Below are positions 6,049 to 14,444 of a stretch of DNA of 19,764 nt, in pieces (the first letter of the stretch is position 1; every line of letters begins with the position of its first letter). The notes beneath the pieces were generated by a model. It was not told where the DNA came from. It made no database searches and saw only the letters and a program-made list of their open reading frames with translations. The translations under genes were made by a program, and so were the position numbers. The stretch is from positions 1 to 19,764 of the forward strand of contig JBFMHD010000022.1 of the NCBI GenBank assembly GCA_040752395.1, read 5' to 3'. This DNA is from JBFMHD01 sp040752395 [NCBI: Candidatus Hydrogenedentota bacterium]. Lineage in GTDB: Bacteria > JBFMHD01.

Positions 6049-8550
6049 ATGTTTGGCCGTTATACTGAAAGGGTTGAGAGAGTTTTAAAATATGCTCGTG
6101 AAGAAGCTTATAATCTTAATCATTCAAGTGTTGATACTGAACATTTATTATTAGGTTTAATAAAAGAGGGGGAGGGTATCGCAGCTCAATTATTAAATAA
6201 TCTTGGGATAGAGCTTGAGAGTGTCAGAATAGAGATTGAGAAACTGGTAACACCGGGAAAAGATACTCTGCAGATAGGCGATATAGATTTATCACCGCGG
6301 GCCAAAAGAGTTTTACAGCTCGCACTTCAAGAAGCCCAGGCTCTTGGCCATACTTATATCGGTACTGAGCATCTGCTACTTGGATTACTGCAAGAGTCTG
6401 AGGGTTTAGCTTCAAGGGTATTATTAAATCTTGGGTTAGAGCCTGAGGTTGTACGTGAATTATTACTTGATTTACTTGGGACAGGGCATAAAGCTCCAAA
6501 ACCCAAAGAAGCAAACAAGGCAGCTGGTACGCAGGTTGCACCAAAGAAAGCCACAAGAACGCCGGTTTTAGATGCGTTTTCTCGTGATTTAACCCAGCTT
6601 GGTCGGAATGGGAATCTTGATCCAGTGATTGGCAGACAGAAAGAGATAGAGCGGGTTATACAGATATTATCAAGGAGGACAAAAAACAATCCTGTGCTTA
6701 TAGGCGAGCCCGGGGTAGGTAAGACAGCGATAGTTGAGGGTTTAGCGCAAAGGATTATCGAGGGTTCGATACCTCATATACTTGCAGATAGGCGGGTTGT
6801 GGCTTTAGATTTAGCAGCTATTGTTGCGGGTACTAAATATCGTGGTGAGTTTGAGGAGCGGTTAAAGAAGATTTTAACTGAGCTTAAAAGGGAGCGGAAT
6901 GTTATTATTTTTATTGATGAAATTCATACGCTTGTAGGTGCGGGTGCAGCTGAGGGTGCCATCGATGCAGCTAATATCTTAAAGCCTGCTCTTGCTCGGG
7001 GTGAGATACAATGTATAGGTGCTACCACGCTTGATGAGTATCGTAAACACGTTGAAAGAGACACCGCACTTGAACGCAGGTTTCAGACAGTAATGGTTGA
7101 TGAGCCAGGTGTTAATGAAACAATCGAAATTTTAAAAGGGCTTCGTGATAAATATGAGGCTCATCACAGGGTAAAATATACAGATGATGCCCTAAAAGCA
7201 GCCGCACGTTTATCGCATCGATATATTCAGGATAGACATTTACCTGATAAAGCCATAGATGTTATAGATGAAGCAGGCTCTCGTGCAAGACTATTAAACA
7301 CCGTGCTGCCCGATAGTATTAAAGAGATGCAAAAAGAGATAGAAAAAATCAATGCTGAAAAGAACCAGGCTGTGAATAATCAGGAGTTCGAGGCCGCAGC
7401 GCGATTAAGAGATAAAGAAAAACAGATGCGTGATGATCTCGAACTGAAAAAGAAAGAATGGTTCGAATCGAAATCTAAAGAAGAAGTGATACTTACACAA
7501 GAACAGATTGAAGAGGTTATTGCAAAATGGACCGGTATCCCGGTTGATAAACTCGCTGAAGAAGAATCTAAACGACTCCTGAAGATGGAAGAGGAACTCA
7601 GTAAAGAAATCATAGGTCAGAGAGAGGTTATAGAAGCTTTATCAAAAGCATTGAGACGTTCGAGAAGCGGGATGAAAGACCCTCGAAGACCTGTTGGAAC
7701 TTTTTTATTTCTCGGACCCACAGGTGTTGGCAAAACCGAGATGGCGAGGGTTCTGGCTGAATTTATCTTTGGTGATATCGATTCTTTGATACGACTTGAT
7801 ATGAGCGAATTTATGGAACGTCATACAGTATCACGGCTTGTCGGCTCGCCACCAGGATACGTCGGTTATGAAGAGGGTGGTAAATTAACCGAGGCTGTAC
7901 GAAGGAAACCGTACTCCGTTGTTCTATTTGATGAGATAGAAAAGGCTCATCCAGATGTATTTAATATCTTGCTGCAGGTAATGGATGACGGCAGACTCAC
8001 TGATAATCTGGGTCATACAGTTGATTTCAGAAATACAATTATTATTTTAACCTCAAATATCGGTGGCAGATTATTATCCAAAGGCTCAACACTCGGGTTT
8101 GGACCGGGTGATAAACAAAGAGATTTTGAAAAAATGAAAGAGACTGTCCTTGAAGAAGCTAAACGTTTATTTAACCCAGAATTCATTAACAGACTTGATG
8201 ATATAATTGTGTTCAGACAGCTGTCAAAAGAAGAACTTAAATTAATAGTCGACCTGCTTACCAGCAAAGTATGTAAACATCTTTTTGAAGACAAACACAT
8301 AGAATTAAGACTGCAGGATAAAGCCAAAGAATATCTTGTTGACAAAGGTTATGACCCTAATTTCGGTGCAAGACCACTCCGAAGGGCTATACAGAAATAT
8401 CTCGAAGACCCGCTCTCTGAAGAAATATTAAATGGTAATATAAAGAGTGATGACTCGGTTTCTGTAACTGTAAACAAAGAGGGTAGTTCATTGGTATTTA
8501 AATCTAAAACACCTAAAGAAAAAGAAGTAGGAAGTGATGAAAAGAAATAG
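6049..8550 (+). CDS. clpC: ClpC, AAA+ unfoldase of the Clp protease
   Basis: 833 residues, full length. It unfolds proteins and feeds them to ClpP; in McsB-containing bacteria its N-domain binds phosphoarginine-marked substrates. The double Clp_N repeat occupies about 1-145. The first AAA+ module has Walker A GEPGVGKT (219-226) and Walker B FIDE (288-291). A UVR-containing middle region (about 424-465) identifies ClpC rather than ClpA or ClpB. The second module has GPTGVGKT (556-563) and LFDE (626-629). LGF (682-684) fits the ClpP-docking loop. AAGGAGG supplied by the repeat lies 8 nt before the ATG. No clpP is in the window. The 3' end overlaps the start of the TPR gene. Confidence 0.96.
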   Translation: MFGRYTERVERVLKYAREEAYNLNHSSVDTEHLLLGLIKEGEGIAAQLLNNLGIELESVRIEIEKLVTPGKDTLQIGDIDLSPRAKRVLQLALQEAQALGHTYIGTEHLLLGLLQESEGLASRVLLNLGLEPEVVRELLLDLLGTGHKAPKPKEANKAAGTQVAPKKATRTPVLDAFSRDLTQLGRNGNLDPVIGRQKEIERVIQILSRRTKNNPVLIGEPGVGKTAIVEGLAQRIIEGSIPHILADRRVVALDLAAIVAGTKYRGEFEERLKKILTELKRERNVIIFIDEIHTLVGAGAAEGAIDAANILKPALARGEIQCIGATTLDEYRKHVERDTALERRFQTVMVDEPGVNETIEILKGLRDKYEAHHRVKYTDDALKAAARLSHRYIQDRHLPDKAIDVIDEAGSRARLLNTVLPDSIKEMQKEIEKINAEKNQAVNNQEFEAAARLRDKEKQMRDDLELKKKEWFESKSKEEVILTQEQIEEVIAKWTGIPVDKLAEEESKRLLKMEEELSKEIIGQREVIEALSKALRRSRSGMKDPRRPVGTFLFLGPTGVGKTEMARVLAEFIFGDIDSLIRLDMSEFMERHTVSRLVGSPPGYVGYEEGGKLTEAVRRKPYSVVLFDEIEKAHPDVFNILLQVMDDGRLTDNLGHTVDFRNTIIILTSNIGGRLLSKGSTLGFGPGDKQRDFEKMKETVLEEAKRLFNPEFINRLDDIIVFRQLSKEELKLIVDLLTSKVCKHLFEDKHIELRLQDKAKEYLVDKGYDPNFGARPLRRAIQKYLEDPLSEEILNGNIKSDDSVSVTVNKEGSSLVFKSKTPKEKEVGSDEKK

Positions 8551-11239
8551 ACTATTAGTTTTTTTTCTATTATTTTTTGCAAATAATCTATTTGCAGAAG
8601 ATATCCCCTCATCCATAGTAAGACCATTCAATTTTGCTATCGGTCTTTATAAACAGGAAATCTACGATGGTGCAATAGAAGAATTTGAAGATTTTCTTAA
8701 GAAGTATCCGGAAACAGCCATCTCTGATGATGCTCTTTTCTGGCTTGCTATGGCATACTGGAGAAATAATAATATAGAGAAAGCAATACAAAATTTTAAT
8801 GATTACCTCGATAAATATCCAGCTGAAAAATATACAGAATATACGATCTCATATCTCGGGCTTATTTATTTTGAAAATAATATGATTGACAGCGGAATAA
8901 AGACAATGAATGTATTACTTGACAAGTTCCCTGATAATACAATCGTTGCAGATGCTTTATTTAATAGTGGGGTAAAATTATATAATGATAACAGGTTTGA
9001 TATAGCATTAAATATATTTGATATTTTAGCACGGGTTAAAGCTGACAAGAATTTTATGTCCAAAGTCAAATATTATGAAGGGCTGGCTTATTTAAAGAAA
9101 AAAGACTATGATAAAGCTGATATAAAATTAAAAGAGATATTGGACCTTAAACCTGAGGATACGATAATATTTGCCTCAGGAATGTTTTTACGTGGAGAGA
9201 TAGAATATAATAAGGGTAATTACAAAAAAGCATTAGAGTATTATGAAAAGATATTACAGGATTTTGGTGATGTAAGTTCTGTTATCCCGGGTGTGTATTA
9301 CAGTCTTGGTTGGACGTATTCGCAGCTTAAGGAGTATAGAAGAGGAGCAGATTATTTTTTAAGACTTTTCAAAGAGTTCCCTCAAGATAAAAATACGCCG
9401 CATTCTTTATTCAGAGCTTCTAATCTTTTATTACAGCTTGGCGAAATGGACGAATCAATAAAAATACTTGAAGAATTAATCGTTAGATACGAAGAATCAT
9501 CTCTTCTCTCTGAAGCGTATTATACCCTCGGTTATCTCTATTATAATAAAGGTGATTATCTGACTGCAAAAAATATTTTTTTGAAATTGTATTCAATCTC
9601 TAAAAATATAGATAAAGAGAACGAAAAGCGGGCTTTGTATATGCTCGGTGAAAGTTTTTATAAACTTAGAAATTATAACACTACCATACAATATACCTCT
9701 TTATACCTTGATAAATATTCTAATGAACCTATGTTATTATCAAAGGTTTTGATGACACGCGCCTGGGCTTATAAAGAACTCGAAGATTATGAGCCGGCTC
9801 TCAAAGATTATCAGACTATTATAAATATTGATGCGACAACCACAAAGACCGAGGCTATATTCAGAATGGGTGAAATCTATTATAATAAAAAGAACTGGGA
9901 TAAAGCTAAAGAATATTTCACCGATCTGATTAATAATTATAAAGATTCCGAATTTGTTGAACACAGTTACTTTGCACGTGGCTTATGTTATTTAAAACTT
10001 AAGATGTTCAAGGAAAGTATAGCTGACTTTCTAAAACTTATTGAATTATATCCTGACTCCGAACATAGAGATGATGCGTATATGGATATCGGTTGGGCAT
10101 ATTTCAGAACCGAACAATATGAAAACGCTATTCTCTATTTCGATAAAGTTTCCGATAAAAACGAAAACTATCTTCAGGCTGTGTATCAAATCGGTGAATG
10201 TTATTTTAACATAAAAAATTATGATACAGCTATAGAGTTTTATCATAAAGTTATTGCTCTTGACCCCAATACACCATTAAGTGATGATGCCTCTTATGGC
10301 ATAGGCATCTCATACCTGCACAAAAAGAGTTTCGATCGAGGTATAGCTATACTTGAAAATTTTATTAATAAATTTCCAGAAAGTGACCTTGTTGAAAACG
10401 TAAGAATGGTTTTAGGAGACCATTTCGCTTCACTTAATAATACTGATAGCGCTATATATCATTACAATAAAATTATATCCTCTAAAAAAGTGGAAAGACT
10501 TAAGGAAGAAACTTTTCTAAAACTTGGTCAGATGTATCAACAAAAAAACGACATACAAAAAGCTGTGGGTTATTATGACAGTGTAATATCGTTAAATAGC
10601 ACACTGAAATCAAAGGCTATTTTACTTAAGGGGTTACTTTATAAAAATCTTGGTAAACTGAATGAAGCTATCTCCCAGTTCCGTATGATTGTTGAACATA
10701 GAATTGATGAAGCATTGATGCAGAGATGTTATTATGAGCTCGGCTATCTTTACAGTAATCTATCAGAGTGGGAGATCGCAAAAAAGTATTATATAAAAGC
10801 TATTGAACTCGATGGCTATTATAAAGCTGATGCATATCTTGGGCTTGGTATGGTTTATTATATTCTCGAAAACTTTGATACCGCTATTAACAATTATATA
10901 TCAGCCATTGACTACGGGAATGAAGATGTAGGTTCAAGAGCCCAATTCTGGTTAGGTCAAACTTACTATGCGATGCAGAAATTCGATAGGGCTATAAAAG
11001 AATTTTTGAAAATCTTTATATTGTATAAAGAAAGCGGAAATGCTGACTATGCTCTTTTAAGAATCGCAGAAAGTTATCAAATGCTAAATGATTATGTAAA
11101 AGCAAAAGACTATTATGAAAGAGTAATTAAAGAATATCCGGATAGCAACTATGCTAATGAAGCAAGAGAACGGATCAAATGGCTCGATCAGGTTGGGAAA
11201 GACCTGAAAAGATTAGAAACAGGAGGCAAGAAAAGATGA
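8537..11239 (+). CDS. Large secreted tetratricopeptide-repeat protein (about 23 TPR units)
   Basis: 900 residues. A signal peptide with a hydrophobic core (about 6-15) ends near NLFA-ED, so the protein is periplasmic or surface-attached. The rest is almost wholly TPR-like: I count about 23 units with the pattern of a Tyr/Gly-rich first helix, Ala at position 20 and a closing Pro in many (for example KYPE, KFPD, LYPD). Some spacing is irregular. Such arrays are protein-binding scaffolds; BamD and CpoB/YbgF are smaller envelope TPR proteins in comparable gene settings, but homology to either is not shown. The ATG at 8537 lies inside the end of clpC (stop at 8550); a GTG at 8534 is an alternative. 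The small downstream gene overlaps its stop as ATGA. Precise function unknown. Confidence 0.88.
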   Translation: MKRNRLLVFFLLFFANNLFAEDIPSSIVRPFNFAIGLYKQEIYDGAIEEFEDFLKKYPETAISDDALFWLAMAYWRNNNIEKAIQNFNDYLDKYPAEKYTEYTISYLGLIYFENNMIDSGIKTMNVLLDKFPDNTIVADALFNSGVKLYNDNRFDIALNIFDILARVKADKNFMSKVKYYEGLAYLKKKDYDKADIKLKEILDLKPEDTIIFASGMFLRGEIEYNKGNYKKALEYYEKILQDFGDVSSVIPGVYYSLGWTYSQLKEYRRGADYFLRLFKEFPQDKNTPHSLFRASNLLLQLGEMDESIKILEELIVRYEESSLLSEAYYTLGYLYYNKGDYLTAKNIFLKLYSISKNIDKENEKRALYMLGESFYKLRNYNTTIQYTSLYLDKYSNEPMLLSKVLMTRAWAYKELEDYEPALKDYQTIINIDATTTKTEAIFRMGEIYYNKKNWDKAKEYFTDLINNYKDSEFVEHSYFARGLCYLKLKMFKESIADFLKLIELYPDSEHRDDAYMDIGWAYFRTEQYENAILYFDKVSDKNENYLQAVYQIGECYFNIKNYDTAIEFYHKVIALDPNTPLSDDASYGIGISYLHKKSFDRGIAILENFINKFPESDLVENVRMVLGDHFASLNNTDSAIYHYNKIISSKKVERLKEETFLKLGQMYQQKNDIQKAVGYYDSVISLNSTLKSKAILLKGLLYKNLGKLNEAISQFRMIVEHRIDEALMQRCYYELGYLYSNLSEWEIAKKYYIKAIELDGYYKADAYLGLGMVYYILENFDTAINNYISAIDYGNEDVGSRAQFWLGQTYYAMQKFDRAIKEFLKIFILYKESGNADYALLRIAESYQMLNDYVKAKDYYERVIKEYPDSNYANEARERIKWLDQVGKDLKRLETGGKKR

Positions 11240-11607
11240 ATCTTAAAAAATTTATTAGCATTTTACTATTGATTGTTTTTATAAGTTGTTGTACAAATCT
11301 AAATTTATACTCATTATTAGCTGAAGAAGAAAAATTACCAGTTGATAAAACTACTATCAAAGGTGAAGACAAAACCAAACTTGAAGTGGGCGAAAAAGAA
11401 GAAGCTGAACTTAAAGAAAAAGACCAGCAAAAAGAAACACTTACACCTCAATTAGAAGAAACTAAAAAAGAACCAGAAGCTAAAGAAGAACAAACAAAGA
11501 AACAGGAAAAGATTAAACGTGGGAAGGGTGAGCGATTCCTTTTCTCTAAAGCCTTCTTTGGATTATTATTACTTGTCGGTATTATTGTAGCAGCAAGCAA
11601 CGATTGA
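11236..11607 (+). CDS. Small Lys/Glu-rich membrane protein, possible lipoprotein, unknown function
   Basis: 123 residues that I do not recognise. A hydrophobic N-terminus (6-17) runs into SCC (17-19). FISC is a poor but possible lipobox, which would make Cys18 the lipidated residue; otherwise the segment is a signal peptide or anchor. Residues about 30-98 are a Lys/Glu/Gln-rich, low-complexity, probably helical or disordered spacer. Positions 106-120 form a second hydrophobic segment just before the C-terminus. AGGAGG (11221-11226) is 9 nt before the ATG, and start and stop overlap with the TPR gene as ATGA, so the pair is probably translationally coupled. The longer frame from 11179 lies inside the TPR gene and is not needed. 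Its position before exbB suggests an accessory role in the envelope complex (inference only). Confidence 0.7.
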   Translation: MNLKKFISILLLIVFISCCTNLNLYSLLAEEEKLPVDKTTIKGEDKTKLEVGEKEEAELKEKDQQKETLTPQLEETKKEPEAKEEQTKKQEKIKRGKGERFLFSKAFFGLLLLVGIIVAASND

Positions 11608-11697
11608 AAAACCAAACTGATACCTCTCACTTCTTCCGTTATCTTGCTTCTTGCTTCTACTTGATATTATTAGAGTTACAATGTTTTTCAGAGGAGG
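11605..11697 (+). repeat. Leader-cassette repeat, copy C (before exbB)
   Basis: This copy fills the whole gap. TGAAAAACCA begins at 11605, so the repeat supplies the TGA stop of the preceding gene. A pyrimidine-rich block 11617-11638 is shared with copy E (1 mismatch). The 59-nt core 11639-11697 has two CTTGCTT heptamers, the extended -10-like TG-A-TATTAT (11662-11670) and GAGGAGG (11691-11697), 8 nt before the exbB ATG. From 11617 on, copies C and E match over 81 nt with 3 mismatches by my count. Confidence 0.88.
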
Positions 11698-11705
11698 GTT
11701 CTTCG

Positions 11706-12353
11706 ATGATCGATGTAATGACTAAAGGTGGGGTTCTAATGTGGCCTATACTTCTTGAGGCAATTATAGGCCTTGGTATAATAATTGAGCGAGGTGTGAT
11801 ATTATATAAATCGAAAATACCAACGATTAATTTCTTTAATGAAATTAAAGAAAATCTAAGACAGGGGTTTATTTATAAAGCAATAGCCTTGTGCGATAGT
11901 TTACAGGGCCCAATCCCGCTACTTGTAAAAGAAATAATAAAAAATTTTGAGGAAAACAAAAATGTTATTAAACGTGAATCTGTCCAGCAAATTATTGATA
12001 CTATATGTGTTCGTGAAATACCTAAACTTGAAAGAAATATGGTTATATTAGCTATTATCGGTTATACAGCTACTTTATTAGGATTACTTGGCACTGTGCA
12101 AGGTATGATTATGTGTTTTATGAAGGTTCAGGAAATGGGTGGAGTAGTAAATCCTTCTGATTTAGCAGCTGGTATCTGGACAGCTTTGCTTACTACATTT
12201 GCTGGTTTATCTGTAGCTATACCTACTGTTATATGTTATAACTATTATGCACATTATATTAATAGAATGACAAATGAGATAGAAGTAGCTGCAAATGAAC
12301 TATATAATTTTATAAATCTGCAGTTTAGCAATGTATTAAAAAACGAGGGCTAA
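11706..12353 (+). CDS. exbB: ExbB/TolQ/MotA-family proton channel protein
   Basis: 215 residues. Inner-membrane subunit that, with ExbD/TolR, forms a proton-driven motor energising TonB or TolA. Three hydrophobic segments are at about 10-34, 112-138 and 154-180, with a cytoplasmic domain between the first two. The family signatures LLGLLGTVQGMI (124-135) and WTALLTTFAGLSVAIP (158-173) are present. The start at 11706 is 8 nt after a strong SD and fits the usual short periplasmic N-terminus. The frame is open back to 11604, but that part translates the repeat. exbD follows across a 162-nt gap. Whether the module is Exb-type or Tol-type cannot be decided; no TolB or Pal gene is in the window. 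Confidence 0.92.
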   Translation: MIDVMTKGGVLMWPILLEAIIGLGIIIERGVILYKSKIPTINFFNEIKENLRQGFIYKAIALCDSLQGPIPLLVKEIIKNFEENKNVIKRESVQQIIDTICVREIPKLERNMVILAIIGYTATLLGLLGTVQGMIMCFMKVQEMGGVVNPSDLAAGIWTALLTTFAGLSVAIPTVICYNYYAHYINRMTNEIEVAANELYNFINLQFSNVLKNEG

Positions 12354-12485
12354 TCTGATACTTCTCACTTCTCACTTATTACTTACGCTGTTATCTTGCT
12401 TCTTGCGTTATCTTTCTTTTCCGTTTCTCAACCTCAACCTCTACCTTTTCTTTCTTTCCGTTATCTTGCTTCTATTATATGGAGG
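12354..12485 (+). repeat. Leader-cassette repeat, copy D (divergent, pyrimidine tract before exbD)
   Basis: Starts directly after the exbB stop. From 12360 come four 7-nt units of the form ACTTnnn. TTATCTTGCTTCTTGC follows at 12391, then a strongly C/T-rich tract to 12460, then TTATCTTGCTTCTA again at 12461 and GGAGG at 12481-12485. The extended -10 part of the core is missing. The mRNA here would be almost free of G for long stretches and so probably little structured. Confidence 0.75.
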
Positions 12486-12515
12486 GTGATGCTGAGTTTA
12501 GCGAGGTATCAAAAG

Positions 12516-12938
12516 ATGAGGGTTAAAAAACAAAAGATTGAGTATATTCAACTTGATATCACGCCGCTTGTTGATGTTGTATTTCAGCTTTTAATATTCT
12601 TTTTATTAGCCTCAAGTTTTGAATTATCAACAGGTATTAAAGTTGAGCTCCCTGAAAGTAAAAGCACTGAAACTATAAAACATCAATCAGAGTGCGTTAT
12701 AACTATTAAAAAGGATGATAAGATTTATTTGAATGGATTAGAGACACCATTAATCGACCTTAAATACGAGATAAAAAAAATAATGGATTCAAAGGGTATA
12801 AACAGAGTCATAATTCAGGCTGACAGGTTTGTTTATTATGGTCGAGTGGTACGAATTATAGACATTGTGAAAGAACTTGGTATTAAGAATGTGGGTTTAC
12901 CAACAAAATATATTGAAGAAGAGGTCCCGACATTTTAA
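12516..12938 (+). CDS. exbD: ExbD/TolR-family protein
   Basis: 140 residues, normal for ExbD. Single-span partner of ExbB. The transmembrane segment (about 17-35) contains the conserved proton-carrying Asp20 in the family motif LDITPLVDVVFQLLIFF. The periplasmic domain (about 45-140) has the expected pattern, including LNG and a late VIIQAD. The start is a choice. ATG 12516 has GAGG (12503-12506) 9 nt upstream and gives the usual basic N-terminus before the membrane span. ATG 12489 lies only 3 nt after the repeat's GGAGG, too close for a normal start. The frame is also open back to 12396 through the pyrimidine tract, giving an implausible N-terminus. Confidence 0.9.
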   Translation: MRVKKQKIEYIQLDITPLVDVVFQLLIFFLLASSFELSTGIKVELPESKSTETIKHQSECVITIKKDDKIYLNGLETPLIDLKYEIKKIMDSKGINRVIIQADRFVYYGRVVRIIDIVKELGIKNVGLPTKYIEEEVPTF

Positions 12939-12970
12939 ACTGTCAGCTTTTTCGCAGAAGTCGTCATAAT

Positions 12971-13044
12971 CGCGGTTTGTGCTCTACACTATTGGGTTAT
13001 TGGGTTTTTGGGTTTTTGGGTTCTTGGGTTTTTGCGCTCTACAC
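12971..13044 (+). repeat. 8-nt G/T tandem array with G-quadruplex potential (before tonB)
   Basis: Five GGG runs start at 12994, 13002, 13010, 13018 and 13026, an exact 8-nt period (GGGTTnTT), and a GCG continues the phase at 13034. Loops of 5 nt meet the usual G-quadruplex rule on the + strand. The array is flanked by the same word, GCTCTACAC, on both sides (12981-12989 and 13036-13044). A related array lies at 17611-17684. Confidence 0.85.
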
Positions 13045-13081
13045 AATGTATGAAAAACTAAAGATGATATGAAAAGAGTCA

Positions 13082-13173
13082 CAAGTCGCAAGTCGTGAGT
13101 TGCAAGTCGTGAGTCAAAACAGGACTCAAGACTCAAGACTCAAGACTTTTTAGCAGGCTTTTGGCTTTTGGCT
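13082..13173 (+). repeat. Run of three different 7-nt tandem repeats
   Basis: 13082-13116 has five units based on CAAGTCG/TGAGTTG. 13123-13146 has GACTCAA three times plus GAC. 13156-13173 has GGCTTTT twice plus GGCT. All have period 7 though the words are unrelated. GTCGTGAGTC (13106-13115) can pair with GACTCAAGAC (13123-13132) except for one mismatch, across a 7-nt loop. A T5 run at 13147-13151 is too far from the stem for a clear terminator. Confidence 0.8.
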
Positions 13174-13203
13174 CCAGCCGGCTGTAGTCCGTAGCCTGTA
13201 GCC
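13174..13203 (+). repeat. Exact 30-nt copy of the mcsB-clpC element
   Basis: Identical to 5976-6005, including the palindrome CAGCCGGCTG and the 7-nt-periodic GTAGTCC/GTAGCCT units. The left arm that forms the hairpin in front of clpC is missing here, so the long stem cannot form. Confidence 0.88.
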
Positions 13204-13207
13204 TGTC

Positions 13208-13288
13208 CTGATACTTCTCACTTCTTCCGTTATCTTGCTTCTTGCTTCTACTTGATATTATTATAATTACAATGTTTTTCAGAGGAGG
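13208..13288 (+). repeat. Leader-cassette repeat, copy E (before tonB)
   Basis: 81 nt matching copy C with 3 mismatches. Pyrimidine block 13208-13229; core 13230-13288 with two CTTGCTT heptamers, TG-A-TATTAT at 13253-13261 and AGAGGAGG at 13281-13288. The SD lies 10 nt before a TTG start codon. An internal ATG at 13272 opens a 7-codon frame ending in TGA just before the gene. Confidence 0.88.
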
Positions 13289-13298
13289 CAAGTGAATC

Positions 13299-14444
13299 TT
13301 GAGTCTAATTTATACAAGAGAACAGGATAACATTTTTTTTAATAGTATGCTTATCTCCATTATTTTTCATATCTCTTTATTTATTTTTTTCCCTTATTTA
13401 AGATATCAATTAACCGAGAAACCACCTTTAAAGATTATTCAGGTTGATATTACTGATTTTGGCACTATTTTGCGACATAAAATTTACAGCCCGGATAAAA
13501 GAATAATCAGTCCGAAAGAGGAACTCACAGAAAAACAATCACAGGATGCATTGGTTGAGAGCGAGAACCCCAATAATCAAACCACTGAAACTTTAAAAAT
13601 GACACTGGATATTTCGCAACCTTTTTTTAAAGAAAATAGAAAAAATTTGAATATTCTGGATTTAACAGAAGAAATTAAGACACCTCAATTACAACCAGAA
13701 GACATCTCATCAAATCCTAAAAAGATAGACCTCACAGCAAGTATTAAACTTTCTAATGAAAAGCAGCCAAGCGAAGAGATATTTCCTGATAATTTACAAG
13801 AGAGAAAAATAACTTTTACTAAAGAAGATAGATTTCTTGAAAATATAAGTACCAGAGATAAAAATAAAAGTAATCTGGTTATGCCGGTACCTGAAAATCT
13901 AAATCTACCTGTAGACGACGATGCTTTTAAAGTACCCAATGAGATAAAGGGGTACCAGGATAAATACAAAAGCACTCAAACCCTGGATGAAGGCATTGAT
14001 AATTTTAGTTCAGGGATAGCTGTTAGTTCATTGAAAGACGATATTAATCTTCCAGCACCAAATCCAGCAGGTGCTGATAAAATTCAGAGTTTACCAGAGG
14101 GGATTATTCCATTAAACCAGGGTGATATCGTTGATAAGAATGTAGGCCCTGAAGTAAAAAGGATTACTGCAGATAAAGATTTAAAAAAGAGAAAGGACAG
14201 AGCCATTATATACGAACCAGAAACAAAGATGCCTGCCTGGGCTGAAAAACAGGGGATAAATACAAAATTTAAAGCCCGTATCTTGATCGCTCCTAAAGGC
14301 GATATTACTGAGGTAAGATTGATTACAAAGACAGGGTTTGCTGAACTTGATAATTTAGCTATTGAGCATATTAAGAAAATATTATACGAACCATATTATG
14401 AATATACTGAAAGATTGATTGAAGTTGAGCTTATAACAAAATGA
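13299..14444 (+). CDS. TonB/TolA-family energy-transducing protein
   Basis: 381 residues. An N-terminal membrane anchor (about 14-33) is followed by a long, polar, low-complexity periplasmic stretch and a C-terminal TonB-like domain (about 322-381). That domain has the pattern APKGDITEVRLI, then TGFAELDNLAIEHI and a closing YEP. ExbB/ExbD would energise it from the inner membrane. The start is TTG at 13299, 10 nt after the repeat's AGAGGAGG; the first in-frame ATG (13347) would cut into the anchor, and a GTG at 13292 is in another frame. The spacer is not the Pro/Lys-rich type of enteric TonB. The stop overlaps the bamA start as ATGA, so the two are probably made together. TonB versus TolA role is undecided. 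Confidence 0.82.
   Translation: MSLIYTREQDNIFFNSMLISIIFHISLFIFFPYLRYQLTEKPPLKIIQVDITDFGTILRHKIYSPDKRIISPKEELTEKQSQDALVESENPNNQTTETLKMTLDISQPFFKENRKNLNILDLTEEIKTPQLQPEDISSNPKKIDLTASIKLSNEKQPSEEIFPDNLQERKITFTKEDRFLENISTRDKNKSNLVMPVPENLNLPVDDDAFKVPNEIKGYQDKYKSTQTLDEGIDNFSSGIAVSSLKDDINLPAPNPAGADKIQSLPEGIIPLNQGDIVDKNVGPEVKRITADKDLKKRKDRAIIYEPETKMPAWAEKQGINTKFKARILIAPKGDITEVRLITKTGFAELDNLAIEHIKKILYEPYYEYTERLIEVELITK

Noticed and set aside
13106-13151. Intrinsic terminator before tonB
   Set aside because: The T5 run at 13147-13151 is 14 nt beyond the stem, and the stem contains a mismatch.
12971-13288. CRISPR array
   Set aside because: The repeats are short tandem words without regular unique spacers, and no cas genes are present.
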